Origin: a virus | Length of the DNA: 64,000 bases | Reading direction: 5' to 3' (one strand) | IMG/VR virus record: IMGVR_UViG_3300042384_001501 | Span: 20,405 to 84,404 of that record | Shown: positions 1-7,648 of the stretch, one piece after another | Layout of the letters: each line of letters starts with the position of its first letter | How positions within the stretch are numbered: position 1 is the first letter of the stretch | Position numbers and translations under genes: made by a program | Notes under the pieces: generated by a model | Told to the model about the DNA's origin: nothing | Database searches by the model: none | What the model saw: only the letters and a program-made list of their open reading frames with translations

Positions 1-80
1 AAGTTTGCATCCTCCAAAAAATCATAATTTTTTAGTAAAAACTTTTTTATAGTTTTTTGAAGAATGTCAAACTTGTCCAT
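1..80 (-). CDS. Partial hypothetical protein, N-terminal 26 residues
   Basis: An ATG at 80 opens a frame that stays open to the window edge, starting MDKFDILQKT and rich in Lys, Phe and Leu. It lies 29 nt downstream of the small basic gene at 110-250 on the same strand, so the two may be co-transcribed. The visible part is too short to assign; only the reading frame and its AT-rich, lysine-rich composition support it. Confidence 0.45.
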   Translation of the reverse strand, partial: MDKFDILQKTIKKFLLKNYDFLEDAN

Positions 81-109
81 AGTGTTAATAATAGTAAATA
101 AAAAATTAT

Positions 110-250
110 TTATCTACCTTGTCCTCGGTAAGCTTTTTTGTAATTTTTTGACCTTTTATTATTAGTCATTTTTTTAGAAAATTTACCAGATTTTTTCACA
201 CCGAAAGTAACCTTACTTGATGTGCCCCCTTTTGATACTTTTGCTGCCAT
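110..250 (-). CDS. Small basic protein, 46 aa
   Basis: An ATG at 250 opens a 46-codon frame ending in TAA at 110. The product begins MAAKVSKGGTSSK and is Lys/Arg/Ser/Gly-rich with a strongly basic C-terminus (KKAYRGQGR). It has no membrane segment and no cysteines. The composition suggests nucleic acid or capsid-interior binding, but that is inference. No TATTTAT box or host-type promoter lies directly upstream. I do not recognise the family. Confidence 0.55.
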   Translation of the reverse strand: MAAKVSKGGTSSKVTFGVKKSGKFSKKMTNNKRSKNYKKAYRGQGR

Positions 251-297
251 TATATATTATTTGCCAATAAGTATTTCATTATTTTATATTTTATGAA

Positions 298-304
298 TAT
301 TTAT
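298..304 (+). promoter_or_regulatory. TATTTAT late box
   Basis: A TATTTAT match about 50 nt upstream of the first gene of the plus-strand run that starts at 355. The distance is longer than for most boxes of this class in the window, so it is a weaker case. Confidence 0.4.
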
Positions 305-354
305 CTTAAAAGAACTTAGGTTCATAAATTTTAAACCCAAATTAATGGATAGTG

Positions 355-555
355 ATGACTTGGAGACAAATATTTCACAGAAATGTTGCAACATATTGTC
401 TAATGGCTGGAATGTTTTTCAACCCTTTAGGATTCGACATCATTTTCAAAATGATTTTAGATGCTACGAATTCTTATTGGATTACCACAGGTATTTTTTA
501 TGGTATATCTCTATCATTTTTTGGATTATATTTTTTATTTCGTAAAAAACAATGA
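355..555 (+). CDS. Small membrane protein, 66 aa
   Basis: Reads MTWRQIFHRN then two hydrophobic stretches separated by a short polar segment, and ends FRKKQ, as expected for a small inner-membrane protein with two helices. A GTG at 352 could add one residue. Its TGA overlaps the ATG of the next gene (552) in ATGA, which supports this frame over the overlapping frame at 345. Function unknown. Confidence 0.55.
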   Translation: MTWRQIFHRNVATYCLMAGMFFNPLGFDIIFKMILDATNSYWITTGIFYGISLSFFGLYFLFRKKQ

Positions 556-1130
556 AAAATTCAATTAGTAACGTGACTCCACAAAAAATTTCTGAGGGAT
601 TAAATTACCATTTAGATAATAATATTCCAATTACTGAAAATGTTTTTAGACCTCATTCTCAATCATTTTTTAATTTAATTAATGAAGTTAGAAGTTTATA
701 CATGAATGACCAAATTTCTTTAGATGAAGAAGAGATTGAATTAATTGAGACTGAAATTGGTAACACAGCAATCTTACAAGATGGTACTGAAGTTTATTTG
801 GACATTCCATTATCTGAGGAGTTTTTAAATGAAGCGGAATATAATGGTAAAAAAGTTGAACTTGGGAAACCAAGAAGAAATACAGGTGGAGGTAAAAAAT
901 ATGTTGTTTACGTTAAAAATCCATCTACAGGAAGAGTTAAGAAAATATCTTTTGGTGACGTTCATGGAGGGTTAACCGCCAAAGTTTCTAATCCAAAGGC
1001 TCGAAAGGCATTTGCTTCAAGACATAATTGCAAGTCTAAAAAAGATAGAATGACTGCCGGTTATTGGGCGTGTCGTTTAAATAGATTTGGTCACTTGTGG
1101 GGTGGTAAAACTTATCCAGGGTATTGGTAA
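552..1130 (+). CDS. Phage virion-type protein with conserved basic Cys/Trp C-terminal domain
   Basis: 192 aa. Residues 1-94 are acidic and contain two prohead-protease-like sites, LINE (about 41-44) and FLNE followed by Ala (91-95). From about residue 105 comes a basic domain with GKPRRNTGGGKKYVVYVKNP, then NPKARKAFASRHNC and TAGYWACRLNRFG. From memory this domain is common in T4-like cyanophage and other large-phage proteins of unknown function. The layout suggests a propeptide that could be cut from the C-terminal domain during head maturation, which is inference. Translationally coupled to the upstream membrane protein; a cupin gene follows 4 nt downstream. Confidence 0.7.
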   Translation: MKNSISNVTPQKISEGLNYHLDNNIPITENVFRPHSQSFFNLINEVRSLYMNDQISLDEEEIELIETEIGNTAILQDGTEVYLDIPLSEEFLNEAEYNGKKVELGKPRRNTGGGKKYVVYVKNPSTGRVKKISFGDVHGGLTAKVSNPKARKAFASRHNCKSKKDRMTAGYWACRLNRFGHLWGGKTYPGYW

Positions 1131-1133
1131 TAT

Positions 1134-1406
1134 ATGAAACCTTATATAGATTCTGAGATTACTGAAAATTCTAAAATAAGAGTATTCAATTCTGAAGTTG
1201 ATTCAGGTGAATTACATTGGCATAGAGATAGAGAAACCCGTTTAGTTGAAGTTATTGAAGGTAATGGTTGGGAATTACAATTAGATGATAAATTACCCGT
1301 TAAAATGGAGGTGGGAAGCGAATATCTAATCCCTAAAGGTATTTATCATAGAACAATAAAAGGATATGGTGATTTGAAACTAAAAATCACATTTATAAAT
1401 GAGTGA
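1134..1406 (+). CDS. Small cupin-fold protein
   Basis: 90 aa single-domain cupin. It has the charged metal-site-like region ELHWHRDRETRLVEVIEGNGWELQ and the second cupin motif GSEYLIPKGIYHRTIKG. Similar short cupins occur in T4-like phages beside the 552-type domain, from memory. Possible metal ligands are the two His of HWHRD and the His of IYHR. The substrate cannot be inferred. Its end overlaps the start of 1399 by 8 nt, indicating one operon. Confidence 0.65.
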   Translation: MKPYIDSEITENSKIRVFNSEVDSGELHWHRDRETRLVEVIEGNGWELQLDDKLPVKMEVGSEYLIPKGIYHRTIKGYGDLKLKITFINE

Positions 1407-3249
1407 AAATATTTTAAATAGAATTAAATTATTAATGGAGTATGACACAAGTAAAACTTTGTCTGAAAATGAATTAATGATTGAACAATTGGTTTATCAA
1501 AAAAAACCTGAAGGAGGGTACAAATTAGTAGATGGACCATACCAAGGGTTAAAGCCTTCTGAAATTTTCCCAAATTTAAATTCTAAAACATATCCAAAAG
1601 AATTGGATAATAATAGACAACCCATTTCAACATCACCTGTCCCATCTTTTCAAAAAAATGATTATACTCCAAAACAAGATTACAATGAATTTGCGGACCC
1701 AAAATCTAAATGGAATAAAAACCGTGCAGCCGAAAGACTTGGAGTTAGTCCTGACAGAGTTGTATGGGACCCAAATGTAACACAGGACCAACAATATATG
1801 GATAAATCGGGTACTCATACTAAAAAAGTTAAAGTTGGTGGGTGGGTTAAAATGACTGCCGAAAACGTTGGGTTAAGAGGTACACCATTTGGGTTTCACC
1901 CAAGTGAATATCCTGAGTACAAAAAAAGAAAAAAGGAATTAGATGAACTATGTCAAAATTCAAAAACAGGAGTTTACAATAATAATAAGTCGGAATGTGA
2001 TGCAAAATATGAAGCGTTAAAGAATGAATATTATCATTCCGATTTTCCTTATGGTATAACTAAACAAGAATTTTTAGATTGGTCAAAAGGACAAGAAGAT
2101 ATAAGCGGACAAAAAAATAAAGAAATATTGGCAGTTAAAGATGGGATTAAAGGTCTTTATCGTAATAACGATTATGTAGATTCCGTTGGGTTACCAAAAT
2201 CAGATTATTTTATGACTTTTCACAATGAATTGGTTAAAAGTTCTGAAAATCAAATGGTCTCAAGTAAAATCAGTCAATACAATGAATTATCCGATATATT
2301 AGATGCTGTTTATGAAAGAAACCCAAAGGCGATTGAAAGATTAACCCAAAGTGATTTAGATAAATTTTGGGAAAAATGGGGAGATGTGATTGAAATAATA
2401 ATTTATGTTGTTGGACCCGCAATATTGACTTGGGGAGCGTCATTGGCGGTAAGTGCCGCGGGACTTGCAATTACGGAAGGGGCTCAATTAGTGAGAATAG
2501 TTACCGCTCTTGGGGAATATGGAATACCAGTAGCAATGGGTACTACCAAGTGGATTAAAAATGGTAAATTAACAGGTGATGCGGTTATGGATTTTGTCTT
2601 TGCCCTTTTACCTATTATTCATAAGGGTATTGGTATTGTGAAACAACCATCTGCCGCAGTATGTGAAAGTTTAGCTAGTAAATTTGCACAATATAACACT
2701 AAAACTGTTAGTGGTATGAAAAAGTTTATATCGAACTTAACTCAGGAAGAAAAATATATTTTTAGACAGGTAGTTAAAAATAAGCAAAATCTTGGTAAAG
2801 GTATTGATGATGCTTTAAAGGCTCAAATTAAATCCGCAAATAAAAGGGCAGATTTACTTGTAAAGGCAATTGGTGTAGAGTCTGTTGGTAACATCGCACC
2901 AAAATATGGTTATCTTCTATATAAAGGTATTAAATATACATTAGTACCTGACATTACAGTGATTGAAATTGCTAAACATATGGCTGAAAAATATGGGTTA
3001 ACTAACGACAAAGAAACACAACTGGCTAAAGATTTAGAAGAGTTTAGAAGTAACAATCCTGATTGGTTTATACCATTATTGGCTAACATTTCTGATGTTT
3101 TGGAAAAAAATAAAGATGCAGATTGGTCAAAAATAATTACTAGTAAATCATATGAAAGATTAGGTGGAGATGAAATTATGATGATGTTAGGACAACTTGA
3201 TATGTCAAATTGGTTAGTCGATGAAAATGGTAATCCATTAGAATTATAA
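1399..3249 (+). CDS. Large putative internal virion protein with packaging-type N-terminus
   Basis: 616 aa. The N-terminus MSENILNRIKLLMEYDTSKT is a short helix with LLME at 11-14, matching the recurrent (L/I)xE tag of this window. A hydrophobic region near residues 330-420 (around IEIIIYVVGPAILTWGASL) could cross a membrane. The remainder is polar and Lys-rich. No catalytic motif was recognised. Size, tag and late-type surroundings suggest a protein carried in the capsid and possibly ejected with DNA; this is inference. Confidence 0.6.
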   Translation: MSENILNRIKLLMEYDTSKTLSENELMIEQLVYQKKPEGGYKLVDGPYQGLKPSEIFPNLNSKTYPKELDNNRQPISTSPVPSFQKNDYTPKQDYNEFADPKSKWNKNRAAERLGVSPDRVVWDPNVTQDQQYMDKSGTHTKKVKVGGWVKMTAENVGLRGTPFGFHPSEYPEYKKRKKELDELCQNSKTGVYNNNKSECDAKYEALKNEYYHSDFPYGITKQEFLDWSKGQEDISGQKNKEILAVKDGIKGLYRNNDYVDSVGLPKSDYFMTFHNELVKSSENQMVSSKISQYNELSDILDAVYERNPKAIERLTQSDLDKFWEKWGDVIEIIIYVVGPAILTWGASLAVSAAGLAITEGAQLVRIVTALGEYGIPVAMGTTKWIKNGKLTGDAVMDFVFALLPIIHKGIGIVKQPSAAVCESLASKFAQYNTKTVSGMKKFISNLTQEEKYIFRQVVKNKQNLGKGIDDALKAQIKSANKRADLLVKAIGVESVGNIAPKYGYLLYKGIKYTLVPDITVIEIAKHMAEKYGLTNDKETQLAKDLEEFRSNNPDWFIPLLANISDVLEKNKDADWSKIITSKSYERLGGDEIMMMLGQLDMSNWLVDENGNPLEL

Positions 3250-3272
3250 TAATAAAATAAAAATATAAAAAA

Positions 3273-4310
3273 ATGAAAAAAATATTATCTGTTAATCCAA
3301 ACGAAAAACAAAGAATTTTAGAAATGCATGGGTTTACAAATAACTCAAATGTTATTAATGAACAATATAGTGAATTACGAAGTAAAATCGTAGACAAGTT
3401 TGTTTCAGGATTAGAAAAAAACGATGTCAAGGCATTTGATGAGTTAAGTACCATTATAGGTAGAAAGTCCAATGAAGCATTAGACGTAGCCTTTAATAGA
3501 GTATTAGATTTGGCGGTTAATGGAGGTAGAGTAGAAGGGGCTAAAGTTATGCAATTTTGTAGAAAATTAAGTTCATTTAACGACCAATTTGCTCAAAAAT
3601 TTTATGAAAATCAAATTAAAATAATTGATAAAATTAAACAAAAATACCCTAATGACTGGGAAAAATTGGTTAAAACCAATTATGGTGAAAAAGTTCTTGA
3701 AAAGGCTAAAAAAGGAGCGTCGTCCTCCTCCTCCTCTTCATCAAAATTAGATGAATTAGGAATTGCTACTCAAATTCAAAATTATTTAAATCCTAATAGA
3801 TTTGATGGTTTAAGTAGACAAGCATTTGATGCTCAATTTGTACTTACAAAAAATAATTTATCACGTACATCTGACATATTTTCAAGTCAAACATTATTAA
3901 ATGACGTGTTTGGTACTATTTTTTCAAAAAACGCCACAGCTGACCAAATCCAAGAGTTACTTAATGCTATGAGTATGAAAATAGGATTTAATAAAGAACA
4001 ACAAGAAGTTTTTGACAAATTATTAAATTATTTTTCAACAGGTAAAAACCCTTCATTTGGAAAATATCAAACTCCATGGTTAAATGACCTCGCAAATATG
4101 GGTTCAAGTGCTTGGAATGGTGCAAAACCTATTGTTGAACCTATTGCCGATAAATTAGTAAAGAAAGGTATTACGGCTTTAAAAATTGCGGGAATTACTG
4201 TTGGGGTTGTAGTTTTCTTAGTTATTGTTTTACTATTTGCGGCAATTTCAGCGTTAAGAGGTGGAGGAAGTAAGAAAGAAAGAAAATATAATTCTAAGTA
4301 CGAAGACTAA
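3273..4310 (+). CDS. Putative internal virion protein with C-terminal membrane helix
   Basis: 345 aa. The N-terminus holds two tag-like sites, ILEM at 15-18 and VINE followed by Gln at 27-31. A run of eight serines (near residue 150) links a helical N-terminal half to the rest. Near the C-terminus a single strong hydrophobic helix (IAGITVGVVVFLVIVLLFAA) is followed by a basic tail, so it may insert in the host membrane. It converges on the gene at 4307-4930 with a 4-nt overlap. No known family. Confidence 0.6.
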   Translation: MKKILSVNPNEKQRILEMHGFTNNSNVINEQYSELRSKIVDKFVSGLEKNDVKAFDELSTIIGRKSNEALDVAFNRVLDLAVNGGRVEGAKVMQFCRKLSSFNDQFAQKFYENQIKIIDKIKQKYPNDWEKLVKTNYGEKVLEKAKKGASSSSSSSSKLDELGIATQIQNYLNPNRFDGLSRQAFDAQFVLTKNNLSRTSDIFSSQTLLNDVFGTIFSKNATADQIQELLNAMSMKIGFNKEQQEVFDKLLNYFSTGKNPSFGKYQTPWLNDLANMGSSAWNGAKPIVEPIADKLVKKGITALKIAGITVGVVVFLVIVLLFAAISALRGGGSKKERKYNSKYED

Positions 4311-4930
4311 TCAAATTTTTTTAATATTTTTTCAAAAATATTTTTTAAAGTTTTAGAACTAATTATTGTTAATCCCCAAGCGGAAACTCTCTTAGTTAGT
4401 TCTAAAATTTCATCCTCAGTTATTGAGTGTGATGTTGCGATTTGTAATAATATAGGAATTATTGGAATTAAAAAAGAATATGCAATAATTCCTGACATTG
4501 CATTAACAGTTATATTTAATCCACTTAAAAAATTTAAAAAAGTACTTTTTAAATCTGAGGCCTTTTCTTTAACAATTAAAAAATTCTCATAAAGACCTTT
4601 TTCTTTTAATGAATTTTTAATTTTTTTTAAATTATCAGAATTTTGAAAAATTACTGAAAACACCACACCAATTAAAATTAAGGATTTATCGGTTGAAGTT
4701 AACTCAGGCATTTGTCCGTCAATTAACTGACTTAAAGGAGTTAAAAACCCACCAATTGCCGAGCTCCATGTTAATAATAATTTAAAATCTAAACTTAAAT
4801 TACCTTTAACTTCTGAGTATATTTTTTTTATTAAATCTTCAGAATTATTTTTTACATTTTCTAAATCATTAGAAACGGATTCAATAATCAATAATCGTCT
4901 TTGTGATTCGCTTAATATTAATGTTGACAT
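4307..4930 (-). CDS. Putative virion-associated membrane protein
   Basis: 207 aa. It starts MSTLILSESQRRLLIIESVS, one of the clearest copies of the 'ILSESQ..LLIIE' N-terminal tag. Three hydrophobic segments follow: around LLTWSSAIGGFLTPL, SLILIGVVFSVIF and MSGIIAYSFLIPIIPILLQI. It is transcribed from the divergent TATTTAT palindrome just upstream (gap 4 nt), so it is probably late. Function unknown; a membrane-acting ejected protein is one possibility. Confidence 0.6.
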   Translation of the reverse strand: MSTLILSESQRRLLIIESVSNDLENVKNNSEDLIKKIYSEVKGNLSLDFKLLLTWSSAIGGFLTPLSQLIDGQMPELTSTDKSLILIGVVFSVIFQNSDNLKKIKNSLKEKGLYENFLIVKEKASDLKSTFLNFLSGLNITVNAMSGIIAYSFLIPIIPILLQIATSHSITEDEILELTKRVSAWGLTIISSKTLKNIFEKILKKFD

Positions 4931-4941
4931 ATTTATAAATA
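4930..4941. promoter_or_regulatory. Divergent palindromic late box
   Basis: The sequence reads TATTTAT on the plus strand (4930-4936, 6 nt before the ATG at 4943) and TATTTAT on the minus strand (4935-4941, 4 nt before the ATG at 4930). The two boxes overlap within one palindrome, ATTTATAAAT, so one 12-bp element appears to serve both genes. Confidence 0.65.
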
Positions 4942-4942
4942 T

Positions 4943-5524
4943 ATGAGTAAAAGAATTAAACCTGAATTGAAAATTGGTGACAGGGTAGTTTGTCTAGAAA
5001 TGGAGGATGAACCAAAATATTTTGGAGAAAGGGGTACAGTTACCGGGATTAATAAAGGACCCGGATTTCTTCAATATAATGTGGAGTGGGATAATGGAGG
5101 TGGACTTTTTTTACTTGATACCGATTCATGGATTTTAGAAAAAGATTTCAAAAAAAAATCAAAAATTAACGAAAATGATGACGTTAATAAACTTGCGGAA
5201 AATTCTAAAATATTGAAATATTTTAAAATGTTGGAAATAAAAAAATATTTGGATTTATTAAGAGAAACAGGTATTGTAAATATGTTTGGAGCATCTCCGT
5301 ATCTTTATATTGGGGGAAATATTCTTAAAAAAGAACATTACGATGTTGAAGACGATAATTTTGAAGATTTGGTAGAACTGGCGGATAATACTAGAAACAT
5401 AATGATTAGAGGTTCTATGAAAATGCTAGAAGACGAGGGTAAAGAAATTACTCCTGAAAATGTTAACAAAGTTATTAGACGTTACTCCTCAAAAATTCTA
5501 TCTTTTTGGATGACTCATTATTGA
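4943..5524 (+). CDS. Hypothetical protein with SH3/KOW-like N-terminal domain
   Basis: 193 aa. Residues about 6-65 look like a small beta-barrel (LKIGDRVVCLEMEDEP, GERGTVTGINKGPGF, YNVEWDNGGG), like SH3 or KOW modules. The rest is charged and helical. The TATTTAT box 6 nt upstream marks it as a probable late gene. It converges on the gene at 5518-5760. No enzyme motif seen. Confidence 0.55.
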   Translation: MSKRIKPELKIGDRVVCLEMEDEPKYFGERGTVTGINKGPGFLQYNVEWDNGGGLFLLDTDSWILEKDFKKKSKINENDDVNKLAENSKILKYFKMLEIKKYLDLLRETGIVNMFGASPYLYIGGNILKKEHYDVEDDNFEDLVELADNTRNIMIRGSMKMLEDEGKEITPENVNKVIRRYSSKILSFWMTHY

Positions 5525-5760
5525 TGTGTTAAAAATATAGGATTTCTTTCACCAAAATACCCACCGAGAATATTATAATAATAGTATTCGTAGGCTTCAT
5601 CTTCAGTCATATCCTCCATTAATTTTGTGATGATTTTATCTCGAGAATAAAGAACCCTTGGCTCGTTACCAAATTCCTCAGTAATACCTACAATACAATC
5701 ATCAAATCCATCTAATAAGATTGCACCTTCGGCAAATTCATTAACATCTTGAATTATCAT
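5518..5760 (-). CDS. Conserved phage hypothetical protein, 80 aa
   Basis: Contains AILLDGFDDCIVGITEEFG and DMTEDEAYEYYYYNILGGYFGERNPIF. From memory this small protein recurs in many large phages without known function. It starts 3 nt inside the end of the RmlC-like gene (ATGA-type overlap), so both probably share the host-type promoter at 6260-6291 and are expressed early. Confidence 0.65.
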   Translation of the reverse strand: MIIQDVNEFAEGAILLDGFDDCIVGITEEFGNEPRVLYSRDKIITKLMEDMTEDEAYEYYYYNILGGYFGERNPIFLTHQ

Positions 5761-6254
5761 AATTCTGAAAAATTAATGCCGTCACTATCTTTGTCACTCA
5801 TTTTTAATTTAAAAGTGAAACCTGATGTCATTTTTGTAATTAACTCTCTAACATCTTCAACACTATCCCATTTTATCGAAACTTCATGGTCTGAAGAGTA
5901 TTCTTCATCGACTAAGTAATTGACTATAGTTCCACTTTGTAAAGTTAAAAATCCATGAGCATATCCATGAGGTACATAAAGAACATCACCTTCATTCATC
6001 ATAAAATCAAAAGTTTTACCAAAATTTGGGTTTAACTTATCAATACAGACACAAAAATCTAAAATGCGTCCCTGAATAACAGTTAATTGTTTTGCTTGCG
6101 ATTTTGGGTATTTTTGCAAATGTAACCCTCTGAAAACAAAAATATCTTCATTAATACTAATGTTTGATTGAATCCATTTATCGGATAATTTAATTGGTGT
6201 GAAAGAACCTCTATGGTCTTTGAATATTGGTTGTTTTTTTAATTCAGGAGTCAT
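5757..6254 (-). CDS. RmlC-like dTDP-4-dehydrorhamnose 3,5-epimerase family protein
   Basis: 165 aa cupin. It shows FRGLHLQKYPKSQAKQLTVIQG with the family His, then LDFCVCIDKLNPNFGK, VPHGYAHGFLTLQSG and NYLVDEEYSSDHE...IKWD, which match RmlC landmarks (RGLHxQ, G.hDv.VDiR..SpTfG, P.GfAHGF, Y). RmlC converts dTDP-4-keto-6-deoxyglucose to the rhamnose precursor; here the substrate may differ. Start: the frame extends upstream to a TTG at 6290, but that codon lies inside the promoter spacer, so the ATG at 6254 is preferred. It is far from the glycan cluster and under a host-type promoter, so it looks like a separate early or moron unit. Confidence 0.75.
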   Translation of the reverse strand: MTPELKKQPIFKDHRGSFTPIKLSDKWIQSNISINEDIFVFRGLHLQKYPKSQAKQLTVIQGRILDFCVCIDKLNPNFGKTFDFMMNEGDVLYVPHGYAHGFLTLQSGTIVNYLVDEEYSSDHEVSIKWDSVEDVRELITKMTSGFTFKLKMSDKDSDGINFSEL

Positions 6255-6259
6255 AATAC

Positions 6260-6291
6260 CAAATTTAATAATAATACTTTTTTTTGTCAAA
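6260..6291 (-). promoter_or_regulatory. Host-type (Bacteroidota) promoter for RmlC-like gene
   Basis: Minus strand TTTG (6288-6291), 20-nt spacer, TAAATTTG (6260-6267), which is a full match to the Bacteroidota TTTG/TAnnTTTG consensus. The box ends 5 nt before the ATG, so the mRNA would be nearly leaderless. Confidence 0.7.
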
Positions 6292-6305
6292 TGTATATGT
6301 CAATA

Positions 6306-6312
6306 TATTTAT
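6306..6312 (+). promoter_or_regulatory. TATTTAT late box
   Basis: Lies 14 nt before the ATG at 6327. Confidence 0.55.
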
Positions 6313-6326
6313 TGTAAAATCAAACT

Positions 6327-6761
6327 ATGAAAGCATATTTTTTAAACATATCTGAAGAAGAAAGAAAACAAATCACTGAAAGACATATTGGTCTATACGA
6401 TGGTTACAGAACATTACAACCTCAAGGTAATATGACCCCTTTAACTGTTGAGGATTTAGCCGGTGATAAAAAAGGTGTAACTGTTTCAAATGAGGGAGAA
6501 GTTATGGAATACAGAAACAAGGATATAAATAAAAAAACTAAACAAGTTTGTGAATCTTGTGGTGGGTTATATGAAGGTAAAATGTGTGAACAATGTTCGA
6601 CTATGAAAGAGGCTGAAGAATGTAACGAATGTGGTGATAGTAATAAAGAATATACTATGGAAGAATTAGAGGAAAACGTTAAAGTTAAATCTAAAACTAA
6701 TTTAATTTCTGAAGAAATTAATAAATCAAAAGATTGGTTTAATCGATTAAAAAAATATTGA
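6327..6761 (+). CDS. Putative virion protein with zinc ribbon
   Basis: 144 aa. The N-terminus MKAYFLNISEEERKQITERH carries the ITE-type tag. The middle has CxxC pairs: CESCGGLYEGKMCEQC, then CNECG, consistent with one zinc ribbon. The C-terminus is acidic then basic. No enzyme motif. The next gene starts 1 nt downstream, so the two are probably coupled. A packaged small zinc protein is inferred from the tag. Confidence 0.55.
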   Translation: MKAYFLNISEEERKQITERHIGLYDGYRTLQPQGNMTPLTVEDLAGDKKGVTVSNEGEVMEYRNKDINKKTKQVCESCGGLYEGKMCEQCSTMKEAEECNECGDSNKEYTMEELEENVKVKSKTNLISEEINKSKDWFNRLKKY

Positions 6762-6762
6762 T

Positions 6763-7083
6763 ATGAACTTGGAATTGGTCGATTTCTATTATAATCAAAA
6801 AACTAATATGATTGAGGTCGATTTCAGAATAGATGATGATTCTGAAGACGTAATTCGACATGAGGAATTTGATGTCGATGTCATATTAGAATCAGGATTT
6901 CAAATAGTTGATTTTGACGATTTAAGTGATTCATATTCATCTTATGATGATTTAGAAGATTTTATTTTTGAAAAAGAAGAATCTTCAATTGAACCAACAC
7001 TTGATGAATATGAATTAAAAAATTTCCTTATTGAGTATTATTCAAACAATACTGGTAAATTACCTGACACTGAAATATTTTAG
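6763..7083 (+). CDS. Acidic hypothetical protein, 106 aa
   Basis: A strongly acidic protein with alternating Asp/Glu/Ser and Tyr (for example FDDLSDSYSSYDDLEDF). No cysteines, membrane segment or recognised motif. It directly follows 6327 and converges with the lipoprotein gene, overlapping it by 4 nt at the TAG/TAG junction. Confidence 0.5.
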   Translation: MNLELVDFYYNQKTNMIEVDFRIDDDSEDVIRHEEFDVDVILESGFQIVDFDDLSDSYSSYDDLEDFIFEKEESSIEPTLDEYELKNFLIEYYSNNTGKLPDTEIF

Positions 7084-7586
7084 GGACCTACTCGTGTAAA
7101 TTTGATTACAACCGATTCGTAAGGACCTGATGACCCAAATGCCCATTGACCTGTACTTCTTAAAGTTAATGATTCTAATGTAACGTCAACAATTTTAAAT
7201 TTCTTAACTGTACCATCAATGTTGAAACTTAAAATTTCATCACCACCGACTGAGGTTACACGAGACAATACATATTGGTTTAACCAAATTGTTTGACCAG
7301 TTGTAGTACCAACAGGGTTAAATGATATCGTTGAATTAGAAATGTGCCATCTTGTAATACCAACTTCGATTGCGTCTAAAGGTAATGTACCATTTGGATT
7401 TACATACAAATCACCAGTGTAAAAATTTTCACCACTTTCATCAGGTGATTGGTCTGAAGCCAACAAAGTTACTCTATCAATTACATATTCTCCACTTATT
7501 GATGTGTATTGAGCATTCCATTCGTCAGTCTTATAACATGAAGTTAAACTGAAAATACAAAGTAAAAATACGATTAATTTGTTCAT
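7080..7586 (-). CDS. Lipoprotein under a host-type promoter
   Basis: 168 aa. It begins MNKLIVFLLCIFSLTSCYKT: basic n-region, hydrophobic core and a lipobox LTSC with the lipidated Cys at residue 17, followed by a beta-rich domain of the kind seen in small Bacteroidota lipoproteins. It is on the minus strand between two late plus-strand genes and has its own TTTG/TATATTTG promoter. This is the usual arrangement of a moron. Superinfection exclusion or a change to the host surface is a reasonable guess, not shown. Confidence 0.65.
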   Translation of the reverse strand: MNKLIVFLLCIFSLTSCYKTDEWNAQYTSISGEYVIDRVTLLASDQSPDESGENFYTGDLYVNPNGTLPLDAIEVGITRWHISNSTISFNPVGTTTGQTIWLNQYVLSRVTSVGGDEILSFNIDGTVKKFKIVDVTLESLTLRSTGQWAFGSSGPYESVVIKFTRVGP

Positions 7587-7601
7587 TGGATTATTTTTTT
7601 A

Positions 7602-7631
7602 CAAATATACTATTTTTTTTCTAATTACAAA
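7602..7631 (-). promoter_or_regulatory. Host-type promoter for lipoprotein gene
   Basis: Minus strand TTTG (7628-7631), 18-nt spacer, TATATTTG (7602-7609), 15 nt before the ATG at 7586. Confidence 0.65.
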
Positions 7632-7633
7632 AA

Positions 7634-7640
7634 TATTTAT
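7634..7640 (+). promoter_or_regulatory. TATTTAT late box
   Basis: Lies 8 nt before the ATG at 7649. It sits 2 bp beyond the divergent host-type promoter of the lipoprotein gene, so an early and a late promoter are back to back. Confidence 0.6.
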
Positions 7641-7648
7641 AAAGTAAA

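Noticed and set aside
345-545. Overlapping frame starting at ATG 345, 66 aa
   Set aside because: The frame at 355-555 overlaps the next gene in ATGA form and encodes a plausible membrane protein; the 345 frame is a shifted shadow of it.
3719-3743. Short CCT/TCC-rich tract as regulatory or slippage site
   Set aside because: It encodes an in-frame polyserine linker and the frame continues normally after it.
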